In this document: positions 1 to 8,358 of the stretch, in pieces
Numbering within the stretch: the first letter of the stretch is position 1
Layout of the letters: the number at the start of each line of letters is the position of its first letter
Assembly: GCF_004349265.1 (NCBI RefSeq)
Contig: NZ_SMFL01000017.1
Span: 1 to 64,000, forward strand
Direction of reading: 5' to 3'
From: Dyadobacter psychrotolerans
GTDB lineage: Bacteria; Bacteroidota; Bacteroidia; Cytophagales; Spirosomataceae
Length of the DNA: 64,000 nucleotides
Position numbers and translations under genes: made by a program
Notes under the pieces: model-generated
Told to the model about the DNA's origin: nothing
Databases searched by the model: none
The model's input: the letters and a program-made list of their open reading frames with translations, nothing else

Positions 1-312
1 GTTTGCAAAGACAACTGCCCTGCCTATGTTTTGCCAAATGTATTTACACCAAACGGTGACAATAAAAACGATATCTTCCAGCCTTTCGATTGCCCCGCAT
101 TTGTACAGTCGCTCGAATTCAGGGTTTTCAACCGCTGGGGAGCACAGGTGTATGATACCAAAGATGTCAACATCAACTGGAACGGAAAAAACAAAGCAGG
201 GAAAGACCTCGCAGCAGGACAGTATTATTACGAAGTTTCCATTCAATTCGAATCGTCAAGAAAAGATGCCAAACCGACTATCCTTAAAGGCTGGGTGCAG
301 ATGTTGAGGTAA
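1..312 (+). CDS. C-terminal end of a T9SS type B sorted protein (partial)
   Basis: The reading frame is open from base 1 to the stop at 310-312, so the gene begins upstream of the window. The 103 visible residues contain the gliding-motility-associated C-terminal (CHU_C, type B) signature: LPNVFTPNGDNKND near residue 11, then FRVFNRWG and a D/N-W-NGK stretch, ending in YYYEV and GWVQMLR. In Bacteroidota this domain directs export of large surface or secreted proteins through the type IX secretion system and is kept or cleaved at the outer membrane. What the passenger domain does cannot be seen. A strong hairpin terminator follows at 363. Confidence 0.88.
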   Translation, partial: VCKDNCPAYVLPNVFTPNGDNKNDIFQPFDCPAFVQSLEFRVFNRWGAQVYDTKDVNINWNGKNKAGKDLAAGQYYYEVSIQFESSRKDAKPTILKGWVQMLR

Positions 313-362
313 AACCCAGGCAAAGCCTGCTTTTTTCTTTCGATTACAAGTATTTCCTTTGT

Positions 363-394
363 AGCCCCGCAGATTCAACTGCGGGGCTTTTTTA
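363..394 (+). terminator. Rho-independent terminator after the T9SS gene
   Basis: A perfect 10-bp stem (agccccgcag / ctgcggggct) with a 6-base loop is followed by a run of seven T. It separates the partial T9SS gene from fabD. Confidence 0.85.
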
Positions 395-423
395 TTCACT
401 GTGAATACGATAAAATATAAATT

Positions 424-1302
424 ATGAAAAAGGCATATATTTTCCCTGGCCAGGGATCTCAGTTTAAAGGAATGGGATTGGATCTTTATCAATCTTCTGA
501 TTCGGCAAAAGAATTGTTCGATAAAGCGAATACAATTCTGGGCTTTGACATTACCAAAATCATGTTTGAAGGAACAGATGAAGAACTGAAACAAACCAAT
601 GTAACCCAGCCTGCGATTTTCATTCACTCTGTTGCTCTTGCCAAAAATAGCAATGACTTTGCTCCGGACATGCTTGCGGGTCATTCACTTGGCGAATTTT
701 CTGCTCTGGTGGCAGCAGGTGCACTTTCTTTTGAACAAGGGCTTTCATTGGTTGCCAAACGTGCCGATGCGATGCAGAAGGCATGCGAAATCCGTCCTTC
801 CACAATGGCTGCTATTCTAGGTCTTGACGATAAGACAATTGAAGATATTTGTGCAGGAATTACCGACGAAATTGTTGTTCCGGCTAATTACAATTGCCCC
901 GGACAGGTTGTAATTTCAGGAAGCATTGAAGGTGTAGAAAAAGCATGTGAGCTATTAAAAGCCGCCGGTGCCAAACGTGCACTGATTTTACAGGTAGGCG
1001 GTGCTTTTCACTCTCCTTTGATGGAACCTGCACGGGAAGAACTTGCGGCAGCAATTCATGCGGCAGAATTTAAATCACCGGTTTGTCCGGTTTATCAAAA
1101 CGTCAATGCCAGTCCGGCAACAGATATAGCGATTATCAGGGAAAACCTTATTTCTCAGCTTACAGCGCCGGTACGCTGGACACAATCGGTGGAAGCAATG
1201 GTGGGTGACGGAGCAGGTTTATTCATTGAATGCGGTCCAGGAAAAGTACTTCAGGGATTGGTAAAAAAGATCGCAAATCAGGTTGAATTAAAAAGTATAT
1301 AA
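424..1302 (+). CDS. fabD: Malonyl-CoA:ACP transacylase FabD
   Basis: Transfers malonyl from CoA to acyl carrier protein, the feed step for fatty-acid elongation, in the cytoplasm. The 292 residues match the usual length. The N-terminus carries FPGQGSQ (residues 7-13), the nucleophile elbow GHSLGE holds Ser88, an Arg at 113 matches the carboxylate-binding Arg, and His196 lies in AFHSPLM. The gene starts right after a terminator and is followed by tRNA-Gln, so it is probably a single-gene unit rather than part of a fab cluster. All catalytic residues are present. Confidence 0.96.
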   Translation: MKKAYIFPGQGSQFKGMGLDLYQSSDSAKELFDKANTILGFDITKIMFEGTDEELKQTNVTQPAIFIHSVALAKNSNDFAPDMLAGHSLGEFSALVAAGALSFEQGLSLVAKRADAMQKACEIRPSTMAAILGLDDKTIEDICAGITDEIVVPANYNCPGQVVISGSIEGVEKACELLKAAGAKRALILQVGGAFHSPLMEPAREELAAAIHAAEFKSPVCPVYQNVNASPATDIAIIRENLISQLTAPVRWTQSVEAMVGDGAGLFIECGPGKVLQGLVKKIANQVELKSI

Positions 1303-1321
1303 ATTTTTTTTCACCAAATAC

Positions 1322-1352
1322 TTGACAAAACCAGATACGCGTATTAGTTTTG
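1322..1352 (+). promoter_or_regulatory. Bacteroidetes-type promoter of tRNA-Gln
   Basis: TTGACA at 1322-1327 and TAGTTTTG at 1345-1352 fit the TTG / TAnnTTTG consensus of the primary sigma factor of Bacteroidota with 20 bases between TTG and TA. The inferred start is about 1358, roughly 13 bases before the mature tRNA. Confidence 0.7.
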
Positions 1353-1370
1353 CACCACTATTAACAGTTC

Positions 1371-1441
1371 TGGCTGATGGTGTAATGGTAACACAGGACA
1401 TTTTGGTTGTCTCGTTCAAGGTTCGAGTCCTTGTCGGCCAA
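1371..1441 (+). tRNA. tRNA-Gln (anticodon UUG)
   Basis: The cloverleaf can be folded by eye: acceptor arms tggctga (1371-1377) and tcggcca (1434-1440) pair over 7 bp with one G-T; D stem gtgt/acac; anticodon stem ggaca/tgtct around the loop ttttggt, giving anticodon TTG; T stem caagg/ccttg around ttcgagt. The discriminator is A1441. CCA is not encoded and must be added afterwards. It has its own promoter and a terminator just downstream. Confidence 0.92.
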
Positions 1442-1452
1442 CAATAGTTAAG

Positions 1453-1487
1453 AAAAGCTCTTCATACTTATGTTTGAAGAGCTTTTT
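1453..1487 (+). terminator. Terminator after tRNA-Gln
   Basis: A 12-bp perfect stem (aaaagctcttca / tgaagagctttt) with a 10-base loop ends in a T run, 11 bases after the tRNA. Confidence 0.8.
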
Positions 1488-1611
1488 CAATTTTAGGGAT
1501 TTCACATAAATTTCCCGTCCAGCTTCATTTTTCCAACCCACTTGTTTGGAATAATTTCCAATTTTCGATCCTTTTAAATCATATTTAGAAACCAATTTCG
1601 ACAAAAAGGTG

Positions 1612-1667
1612 ACATAGTGTAAATCCTTTGTACATTATTTTCGGATGAAATGTTACATTTACTATGT
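1612..1667. promoter_or_regulatory. Possible TetR operator (inverted repeat)
   Basis: ACATAGTGTAAAT (1612-1624) and ATTTACTATGT (1657-1667) are inverted copies apart from a 2-base insert, 32 bases apart and just before the TetR start at 1691. TetR-family repressors often bind such repeats in their own promoter. This is inference from position and symmetry only. Confidence 0.3.
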
Positions 1668-1690
1668 TTTAACCTAAACAGCACCCAAAA

Positions 1691-2302
1691 ATGAAAATTG
1701 ACAAAATTAAAAAGCGTGATCGAGAACGCACGAAAGGAAAAATCCTGAAGGCCGTCGGTGAAGTAATTGAACAATACGGAACCGACAAAGTAGGCGTAAA
1801 CCTGATTGCGCGGACCGCAGGAGTAAATAAGGTGTTAATATACCGATACTTCGAAAGTGTAGACGGACTGATGGAACAATACGTAACGTCCGGCGAATAC
1901 ACTTCTACAACCGGTGATGAGTTTATTGAGAACATCGAACCCATTCCCACAGAAGATCGCAACAAAGCGTTGACAGATCTCATGCATACTTTTATCCATG
2001 ACCTGAGAGAACGGAAAGCTACCCGTGATTTGCTCAGATGGGAGATTGGTACGGGGAAATCCATATTATCAGATGCCAAAAATGAGGTTGCCAACCGCGT
2101 TCTTGCGAAAATCGGAGAGATGCCGGACTTTGACGACACCAAAGGCCTGATGGCATTTATTACAGCCGGCATTTATTATATGGTTATAGCAACAGACCTA
2201 AGAAGTAAAATGATCGATATCGATCTTCATACGGACGAAGGCTGGAAAAGAGTCGAGAATATAATAGAACGGATCATTCACGATGTGAAAAACCCGGTTT
2301 AG
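1691..2302 (+). CDS. TetR-family transcriptional regulator
   Basis: A 203-residue DNA-binding regulator. The N-terminal 65 residues form a TetR helix-turn-helix: basic start, KGKILKAVGEVIEQYG, then VNLIARTAGVNKVLIYRYF, in which IYRYF is the typical recognition-helix end. The rest is a helical ligand-binding domain whose ligand cannot be predicted. The gene stands alone between tRNA-Gln and a flippase gene and has its own terminator, so targets may include its own promoter (inverted repeat at 1612-1667) or distant genes. Confidence 0.85.
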   Translation: MKIDKIKKRDRERTKGKILKAVGEVIEQYGTDKVGVNLIARTAGVNKVLIYRYFESVDGLMEQYVTSGEYTSTTGDEFIENIEPIPTEDRNKALTDLMHTFIHDLRERKATRDLLRWEIGTGKSILSDAKNEVANRVLAKIGEMPDFDDTKGLMAFITAGIYYMVIATDLRSKMIDIDLHTDEGWKRVENIIERIIHDVKNPV

Positions 2303-2342
2303 AAAAAATGTCCTTCATTGCAAAATGGAGGACATTTTTTTT
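2303..2342 (+). terminator. Terminator after the TetR gene
   Basis: A stem of about 17 bp (aaaaaatgtccttcatt / aatggaggacatttttt, one G-T pair) with a 4-base loop and T-rich 3' side starts immediately after the stop codon. Confidence 0.85.
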
Positions 2343-2456
2343 ACCCTATGAAATTTGACGTTTTGGTTCACTTATATTTGTCTTTTAAATCACACCGATC
2401 AATTGAAACACACAGTTTGCTTTCACAAACAAGTTTGAAAGCGCTGATAAAAGAGT

Positions 2457-3962
2457 ATGAGTGTACTAAAAAAGCTGGCCAGCGACACGGCAACCTACGG
2501 AATCAGTACCATGTTGGGTAGGTTTCTAAACTACATGCTGGTAGCACTTCATACTTCCCTGTTTGAGCCGGAGCAAATTGCCGCTCAAGGGCAACTTTAT
2601 TCTTATGCTGGCCTTGCCCTTGTTTTATACACATTTGGTATGGAAACGGCATTCTTCCGATTTGCAAGACAGGAAGCCAACCGAAAAGAATATTATAATT
2701 TAATTCTGAGTGCGGTTACGATTGTCAGCCTCTTTTTTTCGGGACTACTATTTTTATTTGCTGAACAGACCGCCGTCCTGATAGAATATCCTGAAAGTGT
2801 GTCTATCGTCAGAATGTTTGCCCTAATCATGGCGATCGACGGAATCGTCTCCATACCTTTTGCAAGACTACGTCTGGAAGGCAAAGGCAAGAAATTTGTT
2901 GTGCTTAAAGTGGCCAATATTATAATCAATATTTCGCTCAACCTGTTTTTTCTAATCGTTTGCAGAGACATTCATGCCGGAAAATATTTATCTTTTCTAG
3001 GGCCGGTTATTGATATTTTTTACAATCCTCTACATGCTCCGGATTACATCGTTTTAGCCAATCTTATAGCGAATCTTGCTTTTTTATGGATGCTGAGAAA
3101 AGAACTGGCTGATTTTAAATTCGTTTTCAGCAAAGATCTGTTTAAGCCGGTCTGGGTTTATGCATTTCCGATTCTGATAATGAATGCAGGAGGAGTACTT
3201 AACATGCTTTTTGACCGGGCTTTTATCCAGTTTCTGCTTCCCAAAAACTTCTATCCGGGGCGAACCTCCGAACAAGCCATTGGAATTTATGTTCAGTGTT
3301 ATAAGCTTTCGATCTTTATGAGTCTGGCAACGCAGGCTTTTAAGTATGCCGCAGAACCATTTTTTTTCTCAAAAGGTGAAGATAAAAATGCGCCACCCGT
3401 TTTTGCTAAAATTACCAAATGGTTTGTGATTATCTGTATTCTGATGTGGGTAGGCATAAGCCTGAACCTGGATTTGCTTGCAGAATTATTTTTGAAGAAG
3501 AAAATCTACCACGAAGGCCTTCCGGTAGTTCCCTGGCTGCTTGCGGGATATATGTTTCTGGGCATCTATTATAATGTTGCGACCTGGTTCAAACTGACTG
3601 ATAAAACACAATACGGAACCTGGCTCACATTAACCGGTGCATTTATTACCATTTCACTCAGTTATCTTCTGGTTCCGCGGATAGGTTATCTTGGCTTTGC
3701 TGTTGCCTTTGCAGTTTCAGGTTTTTCGATGGTAGCCTTGTGTTATATTTTCGGGCAAAAGTATTATCCTGTGCCGTATGAAGTTCCTTCAGCTTTGATT
3801 TACGTTGGCTTGGGAGCCATTTTTATTGCCTGCTCTATGATGTACAAAATTCCTGACCTCTGGATTTCTGTTCCGGTTCATATGCTGGCATTTTTAGTCT
3901 TTGCGGCGATCTTATTTGTAGCCGAAAGAAAGAATATACCTTTTCTTCAAAAAGATAAATAA
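2457..3962 (+). CDS. Polysaccharide flippase (Wzx/MATE-like)
   Basis: A 501-residue polytopic inner-membrane protein with about 12-14 hydrophobic segments, starting with a short basic stretch (SVLKKLASDTATYG) as in oligosaccharide flippases of the MOP superfamily. Such proteins turn undecaprenyl-linked glycans across the membrane for O-antigen, capsule or exopolysaccharide assembly. Features that fit are the GRFLNYMLVALHTSLF first helix, RLRLEGKGKKFV between helices 3 and 4, and paired N- and C-terminal halves. No polymerase or biosynthesis cluster sits next to it, so the glycan carried is unknown. A possible promoter -7 box TATATTTG lies at 2373-2380. Confidence 0.85.
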   Translation: MSVLKKLASDTATYGISTMLGRFLNYMLVALHTSLFEPEQIAAQGQLYSYAGLALVLYTFGMETAFFRFARQEANRKEYYNLILSAVTIVSLFFSGLLFLFAEQTAVLIEYPESVSIVRMFALIMAIDGIVSIPFARLRLEGKGKKFVVLKVANIIINISLNLFFLIVCRDIHAGKYLSFLGPVIDIFYNPLHAPDYIVLANLIANLAFLWMLRKELADFKFVFSKDLFKPVWVYAFPILIMNAGGVLNMLFDRAFIQFLLPKNFYPGRTSEQAIGIYVQCYKLSIFMSLATQAFKYAAEPFFFSKGEDKNAPPVFAKITKWFVIICILMWVGISLNLDLLAELFLKKKIYHEGLPVVPWLLAGYMFLGIYYNVATWFKLTDKTQYGTWLTLTGAFITISLSYLLVPRIGYLGFAVAFAVSGFSMVALCYIFGQKYYPVPYEVPSALIYVGLGAIFIACSMMYKIPDLWISVPVHMLAFLVFAAILFVAERKNIPFLQKDK

Positions 3963-3967
3963 GAAAA

Positions 3968-4714
3968 CTACCTGGCCATTTCCCGAAGTAATTTATTCGA
4001 AAACAAAAATTCCTGTAATTCCGGAACCGTCGTTTTTGTGATTTCTTCTTTTTTACCTTCCCAAAGTTTATCTCCCTGATATAAAAAGAAGATATTCTGT
4101 CCTATTTCCAGAACAGAGTTCATATCGTGGGTGATAATGATTGTAGTAATCTGATATTCCTCCGTAATTTCTTTAATCAACTCATCGATTTTAACAGACG
4201 TCAGCGGATCAAGCCCAGAATTGGGTTCGTCACAAAACAGATACATCGGGTTCATTACAATTGCCCGTGCGATACCAACACGTTTTTTCATCCCACCGCT
4301 GATTTCCGAAGGCATCCTTTTTGCGGCGGCTTCTAAGCCCACCCGCTGAAGGCAAAAAGCAACGCGTTCCTGCTTCTCACTGGCCGACTGATCCGTTAAC
4401 ATGTCCAGCGGAAAACGAACGTTTTCTTCTACCGTTTTTGAATCAAATAAAGCGCCACCCTGAAACAACACACCCATTTCTCTGCGGATAGATTGCTGAG
4501 TATCTTTATCGCTGTTATAAAAATCCCTGCCGTTATAAAGCACAGTTCCGGCATCCGGTTTGACCAGCCCGATCATGCATTTAAGCAATACACTTTTTCC
4601 GGTACCACTCCCGCCAATAATCAGGTTTGTTTCTCCTTTTTGAAAATTAGAAGTAATCCCTTTTAGTACTTCCTTTCCGTTAAAGGATTTTACGATATTG
4701 TTTATTTCAATCAT
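3968..4714 (-). CDS. mlaF: MlaF-type ABC transporter ATPase
   Basis: ATP-binding subunit (248 residues) of a phospholipid/organic-solvent transporter of the Mla/Ttg2 class, on the cytoplasmic face. Walker A is GGSGTGKS (34-41), the signature is SGGMKKR (139-145), Walker B is LFCDEP (159-164) and the switch His is in ITHDMNS (His196). The SGGMKKRV signature is characteristic of MlaF rather than generic importers. The stop is 5 bases from the stop of the convergent flippase. It lies 11 bases downstream of the permease gene, so the two form an operon. The substrate-binding MlaD partner is not in the window. Confidence 0.93.
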   Translation of the reverse strand: MIEINNIVKSFNGKEVLKGITSNFQKGETNLIIGGSGTGKSVLLKCMIGLVKPDAGTVLYNGRDFYNSDKDTQQSIRREMGVLFQGGALFDSKTVEENVRFPLDMLTDQSASEKQERVAFCLQRVGLEAAAKRMPSEISGGMKKRVGIARAIVMNPMYLFCDEPNSGLDPLTSVKIDELIKEITEEYQITTIIITHDMNSVLEIGQNIFFLYQGDKLWEGKKEEITKTTVPELQEFLFSNKLLREMAR

Positions 4715-4725
4715 GATTTCTAAAA

Positions 4726-5454
4726 TTATAACAACAGCTGGGCAAGGAGATAATCTGCAATCAGAATCGAAATACAGCTATTGGTAACAGCCTGCGTACT
4801 GGATTTACCTACTTCTAATGCGCCGCCCGTTGTGAAAAAGCCCTGATATGAGGAGATAGTTGCGATCAGAAACCCGAAGACAAAAGGTTTTACGCACATA
4901 AAAAAGAGATTATACGGAACAAATGAGTCCCTGATCCCATTCAAATAATCACGCTCCGTGATCACGCCCGTTAATGTTCCGGCCAGATAACCGCCAAAGA
5001 TCCCGAGAAAGGCCGCAAAGATTACCAGCATCGGAAACGTAAACATGGCCGCCATGACTTTGGGCAAAACCAAATAGGAAGACGAATTAATTCCCATTAC
5101 CTCCAGCGCGTCGATTTGCTCGGTGATACGCATTGTACCGAGTTCACTTGCAATATTTGACCCTACTTTTCCTGCCAGTACAATACATGTGATGGTTGGT
5201 GCAAGTTCCAAAAGCTGCATGTCGCGTACAATCAATGCAACCGTTGAAACAGGAATAATAGGACTAACAAGGTTATAGGCAGTTTGAATACAGGATACGG
5301 CGCCGATAAACGTTGAAACAATTGCGACAATAAATATTGAACTCACCCCTATTCCCACACACTCTTCAATAAATCGTCGCCAGTAAACGGATAATTTTTC
5401 ACCTTTGCCAAATAATGATCCTAAAAAAATGAAGTATTTACCGATAACAGACAT
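4726..5454 (-). CDS. mlaE: MlaE-type ABC transporter permease
   Basis: Inner-membrane permease (242 residues) partnering the MlaF ATPase. It has five or six membrane segments and the MlaE-family core: TAYNLVSPIIPVSTVALIVRD, then LELAPTITCIVLAGKVGSNIASELGTMRITEQIDALEVMG, the conserved coupling region that contacts the ATPase. With MlaD and periplasmic partners this complex moves phospholipids between outer and inner membrane. It is transcribed first in the pair, divergently from the SDR gene at 5517. Confidence 0.93.
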   Translation of the reverse strand: MSVIGKYFIFLGSLFGKGEKLSVYWRRFIEECVGIGVSSIFIVAIVSTFIGAVSCIQTAYNLVSPIIPVSTVALIVRDMQLLELAPTITCIVLAGKVGSNIASELGTMRITEQIDALEVMGINSSSYLVLPKVMAAMFTFPMLVIFAAFLGIFGGYLAGTLTGVITERDYLNGIRDSFVPYNLFFMCVKPFVFGFLIATISSYQGFFTTGGALEVGKSSTQAVTNSCISILIADYLLAQLLL

Positions 5455-5516
5455 AATATCTTAATTGTATTCAATATTTTCGGGAAAATTAGGCAAAAAA
5501 AGAAGCAAACAGAAAA

Positions 5517-6227
5517 ATGAATCCATTAGTAATCGTTACAGGAGGTACAAAAGGTATAGGCAAGGCTGTTATCGAGCGTTTTTTGGAGGGCAATTGTGAT
5601 GTAATTACCTGTGCCAGAAATAATATGGAGCTTTTTTCATTACAAAAAGAAATGAAAGACCGCTTTCCGGCTTCTCAGTTATTTTATAAAACCATTGATA
5701 TGGCTGTCCGTGAAGAAGTCAGCGATTTCATTGTATTTATTCAGTCACTGGGCAGGCCCGTGATGGCCTTAATTAACAATACCGGTGTATTCATTCCTGG
5801 ACAGGTCCATAATGAGGAAGAAGGCACTCTTGAAAAGACTATGGAGACCAACGTTTACAGTGCTTACCATCTTACACGAGGGGTTATAGCACACATGATC
5901 GAACAAAGGAAGGGCCATATTTTTAACATTTGCTCTACTGCGAGTATAACTGCCTACCCAAACGGAGGTTCATACTGTATTTCCAAATTTGCTTTATACG
6001 GAATGACCAAAGTACTTCGTGAAGAAATGAAACCGCATCAGGTTAAAGTTACCGCTGTGATTCCGGGCGCAACTTACACCGATAGCTGGCAGGGAACAGA
6101 ACTTCCGGAAGAAAGATTTATTGCTTCGCAAGATATCGCTGAGGCAATCTGGTCGGCATTTTGCCTTTCTCCAAGGGCAGTTGTGGAAGAAATTTTGATT
6201 CGTCCGCAGTTAGGAGATTTAGATTGA
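5517..6227 (+). CDS. Short-chain dehydrogenase/reductase
   Basis: NAD(P)-dependent oxidoreductase of the classical SDR fold, 236 residues. The cofactor motif GGTKGIGK is at 9-16, NNTG at 87-90 (usual NNAG with one change), the catalytic Ser at about 140 in ICSTAS, and YCISK gives Tyr153 and Lys157. An Arg/Asn after beta-2 (CARNN) suggests NADP(H). The substrate is not predictable. The gene is divergent from mlaE with about 60 bases between, and about 70 bases upstream of a ROK kinase on the same strand. Confidence 0.88.
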   Translation: MNPLVIVTGGTKGIGKAVIERFLEGNCDVITCARNNMELFSLQKEMKDRFPASQLFYKTIDMAVREEVSDFIVFIQSLGRPVMALINNTGVFIPGQVHNEEEGTLEKTMETNVYSAYHLTRGVIAHMIEQRKGHIFNICSTASITAYPNGGSYCISKFALYGMTKVLREEMKPHQVKVTAVIPGATYTDSWQGTELPEERFIASQDIAEAIWSAFCLSPRAVVEEILIRPQLGDLD

Positions 6228-6300
6228 CTTATGAACAATAAGGCATTTTTACTAAATTGCCGCATTTTTAAAATTATTTATTAAACCCATATTTGATTTC

Positions 6301-7209
6301 ATGGAACAGTACCTCGGTATAGACGTGGGCGGCACCAACGTAAAAATGGGGATCGTTGATGCTTCGGACGGAAGAATATCCAATTTTTATAGCCACGATA
6401 CCGCAAGCTGGCGCAGTTCAGGCCACTTTATTGAAAGACTCGGCGATGCCATCGCGCTTCAGCTGGTTGAATATCCCTCAGTAAAAAAAGTGGGAATCGG
6501 AGTACCCGGCCTTACCGACCGTGCCCGTACCAAATTAATTGAAATTACTGCTATCCCGGAAATCGATGGTATTGCGATCGTTCCTGATTTAAAAGAACGC
6601 TTTCCTAATCATGATTTTTTTCTGGAAAATGATGCCAACGCTGCGGCATTGGGTGAATATTATTTTGGAGAAGACAAATTACCGGAAGACTATATTTTCG
6701 TAACACTCGGAACCGGCATCGGCGGCGCAGCCATTATAGATAAAAAGGTATTTAAAGGAGGAGGAGGAAACGCCATGGAGCCGGGCCATGTTCCTTCCAA
6801 AAACGGAAAGGTTTTGGAAAGAAATATTGGCAAAAAAGAACTGCTCGATATGGCCAACACGATGAGAGCAGCCTACACAGGTACTACCCAGCTTCCTTCT
6901 GACGGAACAATTTCAACAACCGGTTTGGTTGCTGCAGCTTCCGAAGGAGATGAACTTGCAAAACAGATATTTTTTGAAATGGGCTACCTGCTTGGAGAAG
7001 GCCTGGTTTCGATGATCCGTATTCTGGATATAACCACGATTCTTATCGGCGGCGGCATTTCAGCGTCATTCGAGTTTATTCTTCCTGCGATTAACGATCG
7101 TTTCCAGTACTGGTTAACACCGTACTATCTTAAAACAATAAATATTAAAAGAGCTACCTTAGCAAATGATGCCGGACTTTTAGGAGCAGCATCTCTTTGT
7201 TTTGACTGA
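6301..7209 (+). CDS. ROK-family sugar kinase without the zinc motif
   Basis: A 302-residue sugar kinase of the ROK family, probably a glucokinase or polyphosphate glucokinase type. It has GIDVGGTNVKMG (phosphate loop, 6-17), GVPG (67-70), ENDANAAALGE with catalytic-base Asp111, and GTGIGG (137-142). EPGH (160-163) keeps the His that normally ligates zinc, but the canonical CxCGxxGC segment that should follow is absent: the next 40 residues contain no Cys. Some ROK kinases lack this motif, so activity is plausible but the substrate assignment is weaker. A hairpin terminator follows. Confidence 0.85.
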   Translation: MEQYLGIDVGGTNVKMGIVDASDGRISNFYSHDTASWRSSGHFIERLGDAIALQLVEYPSVKKVGIGVPGLTDRARTKLIEITAIPEIDGIAIVPDLKERFPNHDFFLENDANAAALGEYYFGEDKLPEDYIFVTLGTGIGGAAIIDKKVFKGGGGNAMEPGHVPSKNGKVLERNIGKKELLDMANTMRAAYTGTTQLPSDGTISTTGLVAAASEGDELAKQIFFEMGYLLGEGLVSMIRILDITTILIGGGISASFEFILPAINDRFQYWLTPYYLKTINIKRATLANDAGLLGAASLCFD

Positions 7210-7219
7210 TAAATTTTAG

Positions 7220-7252
7220 CATCCCGTCTCTAGGGCGGGATGTTATTTTTTT
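7220..7252 (+). terminator. Terminator after the ROK kinase gene
   Basis: A 7-bp stem catcccg/cgggatg with a 9-base loop is followed by a T-rich tail, 10 bases after the stop codon. Confidence 0.7.
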
Positions 7253-7290
7253 AGAATTACCCCTGGTTGTGATTTACATACATTATCCTG

Positions 7291-8001
7291 ATGAAATTAT
7301 CTATAATAGTTCCTGCCTACAATGAAGAAAAAACCATACTTCGCGTATTGGAAAAATTAAGATCTATTGAGTTAATAGGTGGATTTCAAAGGGAAATAGT
7401 GGTTGTTAATGACTGCTCTTCGGATAACACCGAAGGTATGGTAAAACAATTTATATCTGAAAACCCTTTGGTCGAAATCAGCTATTTCAGGCATGAATAT
7501 AACCAGGGAAAAGGTGCAGCACTCCATACAGGGATCCGCAGAGCAAGCGGAGATTACATTATCGTTCAGGATGCCGACCTGGAATATGATCCGGAAGAAT
7601 TTAATATCCTCTTAAAACCTGTTATAGACGGTTATGCGGACGTAGTTTACGGGTCCAGATTTATGGGCGGCACGCCACACAGAATCCTGTTTTTCTGGCA
7701 TACGATCGGAAATAAATTTCTTACATTTTTAAGTAACATGTTCTGTAACCTCAACCTGACAGACATGGAAACCTGCTACAAATTATTCCGCGCAGATATT
7801 CTAAAAAGTCTGAATCTGGTTGAAAAACGTTTCGGTTTTGAACCAGAGGTCACCGCCAAAATTTCCAAAGTTCCGAAAATACGGATTTACGAGGTAGGTG
7901 TTTCCTATTATGGCCGGACCTATGAAGAGGGCAAGAAAATTAACTGGAAGGATGGATTTAGAGCCATTTATTGTATTTTGAGATACGGATTGGGTAGTTA
8001 A
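7291..8001 (+). CDS. Family 2 glycosyltransferase (DPM1-like)
   Basis: A 236-residue GT-A glycosyltransferase resembling polyprenyl-phosphate mannose/glucose synthases. It begins with SIIVPAYNEE (4-13), has VVNDCSSDNT (nucleotide-sugar site), YNQGKGAALHTGI, and the metal-binding DAD at 94-96 in IVQDADLEYDP. The stretch FGFEPEVTAKI followed by VSYYGRTYEEGKKI is typical of the dolichyl-phosphate mannose synthase-like subgroup. It has no membrane anchor domain of its own, so it probably works at the membrane surface making lipid-linked sugar donors. It stands between two intergenic regions, with no partner gene. Confidence 0.9.
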   Translation: MKLSIIVPAYNEEKTILRVLEKLRSIELIGGFQREIVVVNDCSSDNTEGMVKQFISENPLVEISYFRHEYNQGKGAALHTGIRRASGDYIIVQDADLEYDPEEFNILLKPVIDGYADVVYGSRFMGGTPHRILFFWHTIGNKFLTFLSNMFCNLNLTDMETCYKLFRADILKSLNLVEKRFGFEPEVTAKISKVPKIRIYEVGVSYYGRTYEEGKKINWKDGFRAIYCILRYGLGS

Positions 8002-8358
8002 TATTCCACGACAAAGTTTCACTGGTTTCCTATCATAATTTCACCATAAGGTAAAAAAAATCTGACCGGACTTATCGAAATTAACTCATTTTTTCACAAT
8101 AGTGAATTAATTTCAATCAACAGAAATTTAGAGGTTTAAAGTTGTCTACTGGCGATTGCTTTTGTATTTTTGTATTTGGAGTTACTAGTATATATCCAAT
8201 ATTCCTCTATCATTTGCATATCACACTCTCTTGTTTTGAAGTCCGGAGATTAGTCCCTTCAAAAACCCATGTCTGTGCGCGCTGAATTGGATTAAATGTT
8301 TTTGTTACCAGAGCGCCTATTCACAAAAATTACAGCACCCCGGCTCACTCAATTTGTT
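8002..8358. other. 357-base intergenic region with a promoter
   Basis: No credible gene is seen. A frame starting at 8296 reads into the esterase, but its first 21 residues do not look like a signal peptide. A promoter-like pair is present at 8142-8172, which would give a leader of about 180 bases before the ATG at 8359. Confidence 0.5.
8142..8172 (+). promoter_or_regulatory. Probable promoter of the secreted esterase
   Basis: TTG at 8142-8144 and TATTTTTG at 8165-8172, 20 bases apart, match the TTG / TAnnTTTG layout with the same spacing as the tRNA-Gln promoter. Confidence 0.5.

Noticed and set aside
1371..1690. Attachment site of an integrated element at tRNA-Gln
   Set aside because: No integrase, no repeat of the tRNA 3' end seen nearby, and the following genes look core.
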